Positions 34,805 to 44,209 of a stretch of DNA of 64,000 nt are shown here, piece by piece; within the stretch, counting starts at the first letter, position 1, and each line of letters begins with the position of its first letter. Position numbers and translations under genes: made by a program. Origin of the DNA: Alphaproteobacteria bacterium (GTDB taxonomy: Bacteria; Pseudomonadota; Alphaproteobacteria; JANSWW01); NCBI GenBank assembly GCA_024743275.1, contig JANSWW010000002.1, positions 248,001-312,000 on the forward strand, given 5' to 3'. The notes under the pieces were generated by a model. That model was not told the origin of the DNA, made no database searches, and saw nothing but the letters and a program-made list of their open reading frames with translations.

Positions 34805-35907
34805 TGAGCCGCCTCTTTCGCCACCGCCCCATCGGCCATGATCAGCGCGTCAGCGCAGGAAAAGGCGATCTTCTGGGCGCCGTCCAGGTCCCGCCCGGCA
34901 TCGCCCGCATTGGTCAGATGGACCGCGAAGGTCCGGTCGTCCGCCTTGAGGAAGAGGTTGATGAACGGGCCTTCGAGGTCCCGGCGCGCGACCGTGCCAT
35001 CGATGACATTCATGGCATCGGCCGGCTGGTCCGTGATCGTCGCCCGCTCCGGCCTGAAGAACAGCGTCACCTGATCGCCGACGGACAGCGCTTCCGTCCG
35101 GCGGCCGCGCATCGGGCCGAAGGGGGTGTCGATCCGGGCGTAACCCGCCTCCACCTCGGCGACCTGGCCCGGCACGCGGTTCTGCTCGCCGACGAAAGTG
35201 GCGACGAAGGGCGAGGCCGGGGCGTTGTATATCTCGTCCCCGGTACCGACCTGTTCGAGACGCCCTTCATTCATCACGGCAACGCGGTCGGACATGGTCA
35301 GCGCCTCGCCCTGGTCGTGGGTGATGTAGATAAAGGTCACGCCGGTCTTGCGCTGGATGGCCTTCAATTCGGCCCGCATATGCTGGCGTAGCTTGAGATC
35401 GAGGGCCGAGAGCGGCTCGTCGAGCAGCAGCACCGCAGGCTCGACGGCAAGCGCCCGGGCCACCGCGACCCGCTGGCGCTGACCGCCCGAAAGCTCCGTC
35501 GGCTTCTTGTCCTCCTGACCCTTGAGCGCCACGAGGTCGAGCAACTCCTCGGCGCGTCTGCGGCGGGCGTCCTTGGCGACGCCACGTGCCTCCAGACCGA
35601 AGGCGACATTCTCCCACACGGTCATCAGCGGAAAGAGAGCGAGATTCTGAAAGATCAGCGCGGTCGGGCGCTTGTTGGGGCCGATGCCGGTCATCTCCTC
35701 GCCACCGATCCGGACCGAGCCGGTGCTGGTGTCCAGGAAGCCGGAGATCATGCGCAGGATCGTGGTCTTGCCGCAGCCGGACGGGCCGAGAATTGAGAAG
35801 AACTCACCGGCGCGGATCGTCAGGTCCATCGGCTGCACGGCGGTGAAGCCGTTCGGAAAGGTCATCGAGACCTGAGAGAGCACCACGTCCTGTCCACGCA
35901 TCGCCAT
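34801..35907 (-). CDS. ABC transporter ATP-binding protein, PotA-like
   Basis: 368 aa from the ATG at 35907 (a second at 35901); the frame is open upstream but runs through a repeat element. Walker A is SILGPSGCGKTTILRMISG, the signature LSGGQRQRVAVARALA, Walker B VLLLDEPLSALDL and the switch His in YITHDQGEAL. The C-terminal ~120 residues form a TOBE/OB domain, typical of PotA. It energises the two permeases downstream. The upstream gene in the operon is the binding protein, separated by a 97-bp palindromic element. Confidence 0.92.
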   Translation of the reverse strand: MAMRGQDVVLSQVSMTFPNGFTAVQPMDLTIRAGEFFSILGPSGCGKTTILRMISGFLDTSTGSVRIGGEEMTGIGPNKRPTALIFQNLALFPLMTVWENVAFGLEARGVAKDARRRRAEELLDLVALKGQEDKKPTELSGGQRQRVAVARALAVEPAVLLLDEPLSALDLKLRQHMRAELKAIQRKTGVTFIYITHDQGEALTMSDRVAVMNEGRLEQVGTGDEIYNAPASPFVATFVGEQNRVPGQVAEVEAGYARIDTPFGPMRGRRTEALSVGDQVTLFFRPERATITDQPADAMNVIDGTVARRDLEGPFINLFLKADDRTFAVHLTNAGDAGRDLDGAQKIAFSCADALIMADGAVAKEAAQ

Positions 35908-35946
35908 AACCGGTTTTTCCCTGAAAGAGACTGCTAATGGGGAATA

Positions 35947-36043
35947 CCCCCTCACGCCCGGGCAACGCTCGACCCTCTCCCGCGGGGAGAGGATCTTGAA
36001 TGCGTTCCCGCTCCCCCCGGGGAAGAGGGGCGGGGTGAGGGGG
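35947..36043. repeat. Palindromic intergenic repeat element, 97 bp
   Basis: It is bounded by 9-bp inverted repeats CCCCCTCAC (35947-35955) and GTGAGGGGG (36035-36043). Inside is an almost perfect hairpin, CCTCTCCC/GGGAGAGG, near 35974-35992, plus a related CCCC/GGGG-rich hairpin. The composition matches the dispersed CCCTCACCC...CCCTCTCCC palindromes common in proteobacterial intergenic DNA. It lies between the binding-protein and ATPase genes and could protect the upstream mRNA and reduce read-through. Confidence 0.8.
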
Positions 36044-36068
36044 ATGTCCCTTAGACCCTCAAGCGCCC

Positions 36069-37181
36069 TCAGGCGTTGGTGATCTGGTCGACATATTCCT
36101 GACGCAGCGGGGCGAACCACGGCGTATCCGCCTGCCACCACCACAGATTGGCCAGGTTCTCGGCGTTGTAGACCGCGTTGAACTGCTTCTTGTACTCATC
36201 GCCGGCGTGATCGGCGGCCCCTGCGACAGCCGAGTTGTAGCCGGTGTTGGCGGAGAACATGCCGGCCATCATCGGATCGAGCATGGCGTTGATGAAGGCA
36301 TAGGCCTGGTCGAGGTTCTCAGCACCCGACGGAATGCCCATCGAGTCCATCCAGGTGATGCCGCCCTCTTTCGGCATCCCGTAGATCCACTTGGAATCTT
36401 CGCGATTCAGCAGCAGACCGGTGGTGTCCCAGGTCTGGCCGATATTGGCGCCGGCCTGCTTGAAGGCGTTCGTCGCTTCCGTGGCGTTGTTCCAGAAAGC
36501 GGCGATGTATTTCTTGTTGTCGATGACGAATTTGGCACAGGCGGACCACACCCGGCGGGCATCGTCTTCCGACTTGTAGACGTCGAGCATACGGTTGGAC
36601 TTCAGCTCTCCGATGGAGTCGAGATAGAGGCCGACGCCCATGATCACGGACTTCTGACGGAAGGCGGCCTTGGCGTCGCCCTGGAAAAGCGAGCCATAGG
36701 AGACTTCGCCAAGCGGCATCGCCTTGGAGTCGTAGGTGATCGCCTCGGTGCCCCAATCGAACGGCAGCAGCATGCGCTTGCCGCGATAGGTCGCGCCAAG
36801 CTGGACGGAGTCACGGACCATCGACGGGATCAGGTTGGCGATGTTCAGCTTGGCTTCGTCGAGCGGCTGCAGCAGATCGTCGCCATAGTAGTTGTTGCCG
36901 TTGGTGACCGACGGGAAGATCACGTCGAAGCCCTTGCCGCCGGCGGCCTTCAGCTTCTGCTCCGCCTCGTCGTTGGAGCCGAAGGTCGAAAGATTGATCT
37001 TGATGCCGGTGTCGCCCTCGAACTTCTTGATCATGTTCTCCTGAACATAATCGCCCCAGGCGAAGACGTTGACGGTGCCGGAGCTGGCGAGCGCATCGCC
37101 GGCGCGCAGGATGGCCGGCGCGGAAACGGCGGCGCCGGTGACGGCAGCGCCCTTCAACACGGTACGACGGGTGAGAGTCAT
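36069..37181 (-). CDS. Periplasmic substrate-binding protein, polyamine type (PotD/F-like)
   Basis: 370 aa from the ATG at 37181, with AAAGGA upstream. A Tat-like signal TRRTVLKGAAVTGAAVSAPA is followed by the mature start VNVFAWGDYVQENMIKKFEG, a PotD-type first strand. FDVIFPSVTNGNNYYGDDLL, LLPFDWGTEAITYDS and GITWMDSMGIPSGAENLDQA are the expected binding and hinge regions. Substrate could be putrescine, spermidine or another cation; the acidic and aromatic residues were not mapped. It is first in the transporter operon. Confidence 0.9.
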   Translation of the reverse strand: MTLTRRTVLKGAAVTGAAVSAPAILRAGDALASSGTVNVFAWGDYVQENMIKKFEGDTGIKINLSTFGSNDEAEQKLKAAGGKGFDVIFPSVTNGNNYYGDDLLQPLDEAKLNIANLIPSMVRDSVQLGATYRGKRMLLPFDWGTEAITYDSKAMPLGEVSYGSLFQGDAKAAFRQKSVIMGVGLYLDSIGELKSNRMLDVYKSEDDARRVWSACAKFVIDNKKYIAAFWNNATEATNAFKQAGANIGQTWDTTGLLLNREDSKWIYGMPKEGGITWMDSMGIPSGAENLDQAYAFINAMLDPMMAGMFSANTGYNSAVAGAADHAGDEYKKQFNAVYNAENLANLWWWQADTPWFAPLRQEYVDQITNA

Positions 37182-37489
37182 GGTCAGTCCTTTGATCTTT
37201 TGAGGTTGCCACGACAGCAACAGCGACCGCGCCGCCCCGAGGCGGACACCGGACCCTGAGCTGTCGAAGTGGTGCCGGCGACGAGGTCCCCCCTGTGAAC
37301 GCCCTACGCCTTGGGCTGCGATACCACCATCACCCGGATAGCCAGATTTCACTTTGACGAATTTATCGTTTCAGTTTTCGGGCGCATTTATGACAGTTCC
37401 CGCAATGCGGGCTATGTTTGGTGGGTACTCCAGGCGGAGTTTGATCCAGGTCATCATGGCGTCCCACACCCAGTCATAGAGTATCGCCC
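37182..37489. other. Divergent intergenic region between two ABC transporter operons
   Basis: 308 bp, no gene. It should hold promoters for the polyamine importer (minus) and the exporter (plus). The small perfect inverted repeat CCCGCA-A-TGCGGG (37399-37411) is a possible operator. A TTGACG at about 37354 has no convincing -10 at the right distance. Confidence 0.4.
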
Positions 37490-38197
37490 ATGACCAATAC
37501 CGCCTTCCGGACCGAGACGCTCACCAAGGTCTACCAGACCGGGGACGTGGCCGTGCATGCCCTGCGCGGCGTCGACCTGACGCTCCCTCTGGGTGAAATG
37601 AGCGTGCTGCTGGGGGCGTCGGGATCCGGCAAGTCCACACTGCTCAACATCCTCGGCGGCCTCGACACCGCGACGTCCGGCCGGGTCTGGTTCGAGGATA
37701 TGGAACTAACGGCGATGGGCCAGGCCGACCTGACCCGCTACCGCCGGGATCATGTCGGCTTCGTCTTCCAATTCTACAATCTGGTGCCGAGCCTGACCGC
37801 CCGCGAGAATGTCGCCCTGGTGACCGAAATCGCGCGCGACCCCATGAAGCCAGCGGACGCCCTGGCGCGGGTCGGGCTGGAACACCGGCTCGATCACTTC
37901 CCGGCCCAGCTCTCCGGCGGCGAACAGCAGCGGGTCGCCATCGCGCGGGCGATCGCCAAACGGCCGGAGATCCTGCTCTGCGACGAGCCGACCGGCGCCC
38001 TCGACAGTCAGACCGGCATCCGGGTCCTGGAGGCCCTGCAGCATGTCAACGAGGAATTCGGCACGACCACGGTCGTCATCACCCACAATGTCTCGATCCG
38101 CAAGATCGCCCACCGGGTGATCAATCTCGCCGACGGTCGGATCGTCAGCGAGCATGTCAACACGCACCGGCTCCAGCCGTCGGAGGTTACCTGGTGA
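37490..38197 (+). CDS. ABC exporter ATP-binding protein (LolD/MacB type)
   Basis: 235 aa. Walker A is [20 protein letters not shown], the Q-loop [14 protein letters not shown], the signature [16 protein letters not shown], Walker [14 protein letters not shown] and the switch His VVITHN. The LNILGGLD and CDEPTGALD phrases are typical of LolD/MacB/FtsE-like ATPases that power mechanotransmission rather than import. It overlaps the FtsX-like permease gene (four bases) and belongs to the three-gene exporter operon. Confidence 0.92.
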   Translation: MTNTAFRTETLTKVYQTGDVAVHALRGVDLTLPLGEMSVLLGASGSGKSTLLNILGGLDTATSGRVWFEDMELTAMGQADLTRYRRDHVGFVFQFYNLVPSLTARENVALVTEIARDPMKPADALARVGLEHRLDHFPAQLSGGEQQRVAIARAIAKRPEILLCDEPTGALDSQTGIRVLEALQHVNEEFGTTTVVITHNVSIRKIAHRVINLADGRIVSEHVNTHRLQPSEVTW

Positions 38198-40557
38198 GCG
38201 CGCTCGACCGGAAAGTTCTGCGGGACCTCGCCCGGCTCTGGGCCCAGGGCCTCGCCATCGCCATGGTCCTGGCCGCCGGGGTGGCGACCCTGGTCCTCGG
38301 CATCGGCGCCCAGAATTCCTTGAGCGAGACCCGGGCGGCCTATTACGAGCGCTATCGCTTCGCCGACGTCTTCGCCGGCGCCAAGCGCGCGCCCGAGGAG
38401 GTGGCGGACCGGCTGGCCGCCATCCCCGGCGTCGCGGCGGTCCACACCCGGATCAAGGAAGTGGCGCTGCTCGACATCCCCGACCAGTCGGAACCCGCGA
38501 CCGGCGTCTTTCTGTCCCTGCCGGTGACCGGCAGACCGCGCCTCAACGACTTCTACCTGCTGAGCGGCCGCCTGCCGGACCCGGACAGCCGCCACGAGGT
38601 GTTGGCCAACGAGACCTTCGCCAAGGAGCACGGCTTCCAGGCCGGCGCCACCTTCGCCGCGATCCTCAACGGCAAGAAGCGGGATCTGGTGATCACCGGC
38701 GTCATGATGCTGCCGGAGTACATCTACGCCCTGGGGCCGGGCGACCTGGTCCCGGACGGCCGCCGCTTCGGCGTCTTCGCCATGCCGTATAAGGCATTGG
38801 CGGGGGCGTTCGACCTGGACGGCGCGTTCAACGATGTGGCGGTGGATGTTCTACGCGGGACGACCGAGGCCGCGGTGATCGACGCGGTCGACGAGATCCT
38901 GGCCCCCTATGGCGGCGTCGGGGCCTACGACCGAGAGGATCACCAGAGCAATGCCTTCATCGACGCGGAGCTGGTCCAGCTCCGCTCCATGAGCTTCGTG
39001 ATCCCGCCGATCTTTCTCGCCATCGCCGCCTTTCTGGTGAATATCACGATCGCCCGGCTGATCGCCCTGGAACGCGAACAGATCGGGTTGATGAAGGCGA
39101 TCGGCTACTCCACCTGGGCGGTCGGCTTCCACTACATGAAGCTGGTAATGCTGATCGCGCTGGTCGGCGTTGTGATCGGCTGGGGGGCCGGCTGGTGGCT
39201 CGGGCGCGGGCTCACCCGGCTCTATGGCGACTTCTTCAATTTCCCCTTCCTGATCTTCACCATGCGGCCGGACATCTATATGATCGCCGCCGGCGCCGGT
39301 CTGGCCGCGGCCGTGGTCGGCGCGGTCAACGCGATCTCCGGAGTCGTCCGGCTGCCGCCCGCCGTCGCGATGTCGCCCCCCGCCCCGCCCCGCTACCGGA
39401 AACTGTTCACCGAGCGTCTTGGCCTTCTGAAACGCGCCCCGATGGCTCTGACCATGGCGCTACGGAACATCACCCGCTGGCCAATCCGGGCCAGCCTCAC
39501 CACCCTGGGCCTGGCGCTCTCGATCGCGACCTTGGTCGGGGCCATGTTCGCCGAAGCATCGGTCGATCTGATGCTCGAGGCGACCTTCTTCGGCGCGGAA
39601 CGGCAGGACGCGACCCTGACCTTCACCGAGATCACGCCGATAAGGGCCGTCGAGGCGGCCCGGCAGTTGCCCGGCGTTCTCAGGGTCGAGCCGTTTCGCA
39701 CCGTCCCGATCCGGCTCAGCAAAGGTCATCTGAGCGAAAGGACCAGCTTGAGCGGAAAACCGCTGAACGGGGACCTCAGCCGGGTCATCGACTTCGATCT
39801 GAACCCAATCTCTTTGCCCGATCAGGGGATCGCGATGAGCGACATGCTCGCCGACCTGATCGACGCTCGAAGAGGCGATCTCGTCACCGTCGAGATCCTG
39901 GCCGGCCGGCGCGAGACCCACGAGGTTCGGGTCACCGCCATCGTCCAGGACTTCTTCGGCCTGAGCGCCTACGCCAACATCGCGACACTGAACACGCTTC
40001 TGCGGGACGGCAACGCGGTCGACGGGGTCCATATCGCCTTCGATGCGAACGACCGGGAAGATCTGTTCGCCCGGGTCAAGGAAATCCCGGCCATCGCGGC
40101 CATCGCCCTGCAGGGCCGGTCCTTGAAGCTGTTCCGAGACATCGTCGAGCGCAATATCCTGACCATGATGTGGGTCTACACATTGCTTGCCGTCGTGATC
40201 GCCTTCGGTGTGGTCTACAACTCGGTCCGGATCCAGCTCTCAGAACGCGCCCGCGAGCTGGCGAGCCTCAGGGTGCTCGGCTTCACCCGGGCGGAGGTCT
40301 CGTTCATCCTTCTGGGCGAACTGACCCTGCTCTGTCTCGTCGCCATCCCGCTCGGCTGGGTGCTCGGCTTCGGCATGGCGTGGATCGTTATCCAAGGTCT
40401 TCAGAGCGAACTCTATCGGGTGCCATTGATCGTTAACCGCGACACCTATGGCTACGCGACCGCCGTGTTCGTCACCGTGGCCGTCGTTTCCGCCTTGGTG
40501 GTCCGCAACCGCATCGACCATCTCGACCTGATCGCCGTTCTCAAGACCAGAGACTGA
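38194..40557 (+). CDS. FtsX-like ABC permease with duplicated MacB/permease units
   Basis: 787 aa. An N-terminal helix is followed by a large periplasmic domain (~50-270), three helices (~270-390), a second hydrophobic start near 420 ([20 protein letters not shown]), a second periplasmic domain (~450-650), and three C-terminal helices. Two FtsX domains in one chain is the DevC/YknZ-like long permease arrangement. Together with the ATPase and the HlyD adaptor it forms a MacAB-type tripartite exporter of a peptide, lipid or drug. Substrate unknown. Confidence 0.9.
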   Translation: MSALDRKVLRDLARLWAQGLAIAMVLAAGVATLVLGIGAQNSLSETRAAYYERYRFADVFAGAKRAPEEVADRLAAIPGVAAVHTRIKEVALLDIPDQSEPATGVFLSLPVTGRPRLNDFYLLSGRLPDPDSRHEVLANETFAKEHGFQAGATFAAILNGKKRDLVITGVMMLPEYIYALGPGDLVPDGRRFGVFAMPYKALAGAFDLDGAFNDVAVDVLRGTTEAAVIDAVDEILAPYGGVGAYDREDHQSNAFIDAELVQLRSMSFVIPPIFLAIAAFLVNITIARLIALEREQIGLMKAIGYSTWAVGFHYMKLVMLIALVGVVIGWGAGWWLGRGLTRLYGDFFNFPFLIFTMRPDIYMIAAGAGLAAAVVGAVNAISGVVRLPPAVAMSPPAPPRYRKLFTERLGLLKRAPMALTMALRNITRWPIRASLTTLGLALSIATLVGAMFAEASVDLMLEATFFGAERQDATLTFTEITPIRAVEAARQLPGVLRVEPFRTVPIRLSKGHLSERTSLSGKPLNGDLSRVIDFDLNPISLPDQGIAMSDMLADLIDARRGDLVTVEILAGRRETHEVRVTAIVQDFFGLSAYANIATLNTLLRDGNAVDGVHIAFDANDREDLFARVKEIPAIAAIALQGRSLKLFRDIVERNILTMMWVYTLLAVVIAFGVVYNSVRIQLSERARELASLRVLGFTRAEVSFILLGELTLLCLVAIPLGWVLGFGMAWIVIQGLQSELYRVPLIVNRDTYGYATAVFVTVAVVSALVVRNRIDHLDLIAVLKTRD

Positions 40558-40573
40558 ACCCGGGGACCCGTCC

Positions 40574-41779
40574 ATGGAACGCCGCCAACTCCTCTATATC
40601 GCCCTTGTCGTTCTCATTCTCGGCGCAGCCTTCGCCTGGGCCTTCCGGGAGCCGCCGGTGCCGGTCGATCTCGCGGTCATCGGAACCGGGGACATCGAGG
40701 TGACGGTCTCGGAGGAAGGGGTGACACGGATCCGCGAGGTATTCACGATCTCCGCCCCGGTCGCGGGCCGGACGCTCCGGGCGCCGCTCGACGAGGGCGA
40801 TATGGTGGTCCGGAACGAGACCGTGGTCGCGATGATCGAACCGCAGATCCCCAGCTTCCTGGATTTCCGTCTGCGCCGGGAAGCGCAGGCGGCGGAAAAG
40901 GCGGCTGCGGCCAACCTGGACCTCGCCAGGGCGGATCTCGTGCGCGCCCAGGCCGAGCGGCGCTTCTGGGAGACCGAGTTCAACCGCAACCAAGCCTTGC
41001 GGGAAAGCGACACGATCTCCGAGCGGAAACTGGAACAGACGAGGATGGAGCTCGACATCCGGATCGCCGCCGTCGATCAGGCCGGGGCCCGGGTCGAGGT
41101 GGCGCGGCAGGAACTCGCCCGTGCCCAAGCCCTGACTCTTGAGCCGGACGAGGAGCTCGCCAACGCCCAGAGCCCCTGCTGCCTGCATCTGCGCAGCCCC
41201 GTGTCCGGGCGCGTGCTGGACGTGATCGTAGAGAGCCAACAGGTGGTCGCCTCCGGCACGCCGCTGCTCACTGTGGGCGACCCGAAGGACCTGGAAATCG
41301 TCGTCGACCTGTTGTCCGCCGAAGCGGTCAAGGTCGAGGCGGGGGCGCTGGCCCGCATCGACCGATGGGGCGGCGAGGGTCTGCTGGACGCCCGGGTGAG
41401 AAAGATCGAGCCGACCGGATACACCAAGGTTTCCGCCCTCGGGATCGACGAGCAGCGTGTCGACGTCATCCTCGATATTGAAAGCCCACCGGAGGCTTGG
41501 CGGGAATTGGGGCACGACTACCGGGTTTTCGCCGACATCACGATCCTTCGCCGCGAGGGTGTGATCCGCCTGCCCATGGGCGCGATCTTCCGGGAAGGCC
41601 GCGATTGGGCCGTTTTCATCGTCGAGGACCAGCGCGCCGTCCTGCGCCGGATCGAGATCGGCGCACGGAACAGCGATATGGCGGAGGTGGTATCGGGGCT
41701 CTCACCCGGCGACCGGGTCATCCTCCACGCCAGCGACCGGATCGCCGACGGCGTGCGGATCACGGAGCGGGACGGCTGA
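40574..41779 (+). CDS. HlyD/MacA-like periplasmic adaptor
   Basis: 401 aa. One N-terminal membrane anchor (LLYIALVVLILGAAFAWAF), then a lipoyl-like half (SAPVAGRTLRAPLDEGDMVV), a helical hairpin (~95-195, heptad-rich), the second lipoyl half (LRSPVSGRVLDVIVESQQVV) and beta-barrel domains. It connects the FtsX-like permease to an outer-membrane channel; no TolC homologue is in the window. It starts 16 bp after the permease gene. Confidence 0.9.
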   Translation: MERRQLLYIALVVLILGAAFAWAFREPPVPVDLAVIGTGDIEVTVSEEGVTRIREVFTISAPVAGRTLRAPLDEGDMVVRNETVVAMIEPQIPSFLDFRLRREAQAAEKAAAANLDLARADLVRAQAERRFWETEFNRNQALRESDTISERKLEQTRMELDIRIAAVDQAGARVEVARQELARAQALTLEPDEELANAQSPCCLHLRSPVSGRVLDVIVESQQVVASGTPLLTVGDPKDLEIVVDLLSAEAVKVEAGALARIDRWGGEGLLDARVRKIEPTGYTKVSALGIDEQRVDVILDIESPPEAWRELGHDYRVFADITILRREGVIRLPMGAIFREGRDWAVFIVEDQRAVLRRIEIGARNSDMAEVVSGLSPGDRVILHASDRIADGVRITERDG

Positions 41780-41824
41780 CCCGCGCGGCTTGATCGAAAT
41801 AGGCGATTGGCGGCCGAAACCCGG

Positions 41825-42037
41825 TCAGGGCAGCCAGTCGGAGATCACATAGGGGACCAATTCCTTGGGCACTTCCGGATGGTGCCAGGAATAGATCGTC
41901 TTCGCGGCATTGAACGCGACCTCGTCGGTCGCGCCCGAGTCACGCAGGGTCGAATAGGCCCTGGTCACCGCCTGATGACAAGCGGCCGAGTTTCCGCAAT
42001 TGGCGATATCCCGGAGGAGGATTCGTTTATCCGTCAT
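41825..42037 (-). CDS. Small conserved-looking protein, 70 aa
   Basis: MTDKRILLRDIANCGNSAACHQAVTRAYSTLRDSG in two parts (IANCGNSAACH; AYSTLRDSGATDEVAFNA), then YSWHHPEVPKELVPYVISDWLP. Two cysteines and several histidines could bind a metal, but no family is recognised. Typical codon use and a downstream fur-like gene on the same strand (upstream in transcription) suggest a real gene, perhaps co-transcribed with fur. Confidence 0.6.
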   Translation of the reverse strand: MTDKRILLRDIANCGNSAACHQAVTRAYSTLRDSGATDEVAFNAAKTIYSWHHPEVPKELVPYVISDWLP

Positions 42038-42068
42038 GCCCGCTCTCCACTCTGTAGGCTGGCCCCAC

Positions 42069-42527
42069 TCAGTTCTTCGGTTTGATCCGCACCCCGAAAA
42101 GCTCGAGGTGATGATCCACCAGGTCGAAGCCCAGGTCTTTGGCGATCTGCTTTTTCAAATCCTCCAAACCCTGGTGGTAGAATTCCAAAACCTCACCGGT
42201 TTCGATGTCGATCATATGGTGATGGTGGTCCTGGGGACCGGTTTGGGGCTCGTAGCGCGCACGCCCGTCCCCGAAGTCCCGCTTGACGACGATGCTCGCC
42301 TCTTCGAAGAGCTTCATGGTCCGGTAAACCGTCGCGATCGAGATCGACGAATCGATCTCCTTCACGCGTTCGTAGAGTTCTTCCGCATCGGGATGGTCGC
42401 CCGATTCGAAAAGAACGCGGGCGATCAGCCGGCGGGGGGCGGTGATCCGAAGGCCGCGCTTACTAAAAAGAGCGTCGATCCCGTTCGGGCCATCGAGATT
42501 GATCTGTTCGCGTTCGTGTACTGCCAT
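42069..42527 (-). CDS. fur: Ferric uptake regulator (Fur family)
   Basis: 152 aa from the ATG at 42527, with AGGAG 7 bases upstream; the longer open frame upstream is rejected. The N-terminal winged helix contains RITAPRRLIARVLFESGDHP and ISIATVYRTMKLFEEASIV. The metal-binding region DHHHHMIDIETGEVLEF follows. The regulatory site also includes EYRE-type residues replaced by RARYEPQTGPQDHHHH-like sequence. The C-terminal C-x-x-C zinc site of some Fur proteins is absent, as in many alphaproteobacterial Fur/Mur proteins. It could be Fur or a relative; the assignment within the family is not certain. Confidence 0.9.
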   Translation of the reverse strand: MAVHEREQINLDGPNGIDALFSKRGLRITAPRRLIARVLFESGDHPDAEELYERVKEIDSSISIATVYRTMKLFEEASIVVKRDFGDGRARYEPQTGPQDHHHHMIDIETGEVLEFYHQGLEDLKKQIAKDLGFDLVDHHLELFGVRIKPKN

Positions 42528-42880
42528 GCTCGTCTCCTGATCCCGATGCGTTCGGGCGTTTTCCCTTCCCCCAAAGGGCACGACGCCGCCTGACCGATCT
42601 CCGGCCCGCACTGGGATGAACTCCGGGGCTGTTCCTTCTTTTACAGCATAGCGCGGAATTTTCCACGCCCAATGGCCATAAGGCGGTCGACTTTGCCCGA
42701 GGCCACCAAACGGCGCAATTTCGCCGGCTCCAAAAGACCGACGCAGGACAGATATCGACGGTCCCACCGATGACGGTCCCGGCGAAACGGGTGAGGATGA
42801 CCATGCCAAAACGGCCCCGAGACAACGGTCGAGAACAAGCGGGCCGGACAAAGGAAAGATGAACAAGCCGGGAGAGGAAC
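42528..42880. other. Divergent intergenic region between fur and ald
   Basis: 353 bp. An antisense-like open frame runs through it, but I see no ribosome site or codon pattern that supports a gene. It probably carries the two divergent promoters, one for fur and one for ald. No clear Fur box (GATAATGATAATCATTATC-like) is seen. Confidence 0.4.
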
Positions 42881-43996
<1,116 letters not shown>

Positions 43997-44003
43997 CAGG
44001 GGA

Positions 44004-44033
44004 AGGCGGTCTTCGCGCCGGTGACGACCGCCT
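44004..44033 (+). terminator. Hairpin after ald
   Basis: AGGCGGTC (44004-44011) and GACCGCCT (44026-44033) are exact inverted repeats with a 14-nt loop, 8 bases after the ald stop. It is followed by CTCCCTT only, so it is a weak intrinsic terminator or an mRNA end structure. Confidence 0.5.
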
Positions 44034-44209
44034 CTCCCTTGGGACATGATCTTTCCGCCCAGCATGGGAAACGTTGTCAGAAAAATCGAAGCACATGCGT
44101 ATTTGCGATATTTTTAAACAAATATTAAGTCTTAGGACGACATAAGAGCGAGTAGAGGTAACGCAATCACGGTTGCAGTATTAGAATTCAGTAAGACGGA
44201 TGCCAAATC

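Noticed and set aside
42528..42880. An extra gene between fur and ald
   Set aside because: Open frames exist but lack start signals and any recognisable protein pattern.
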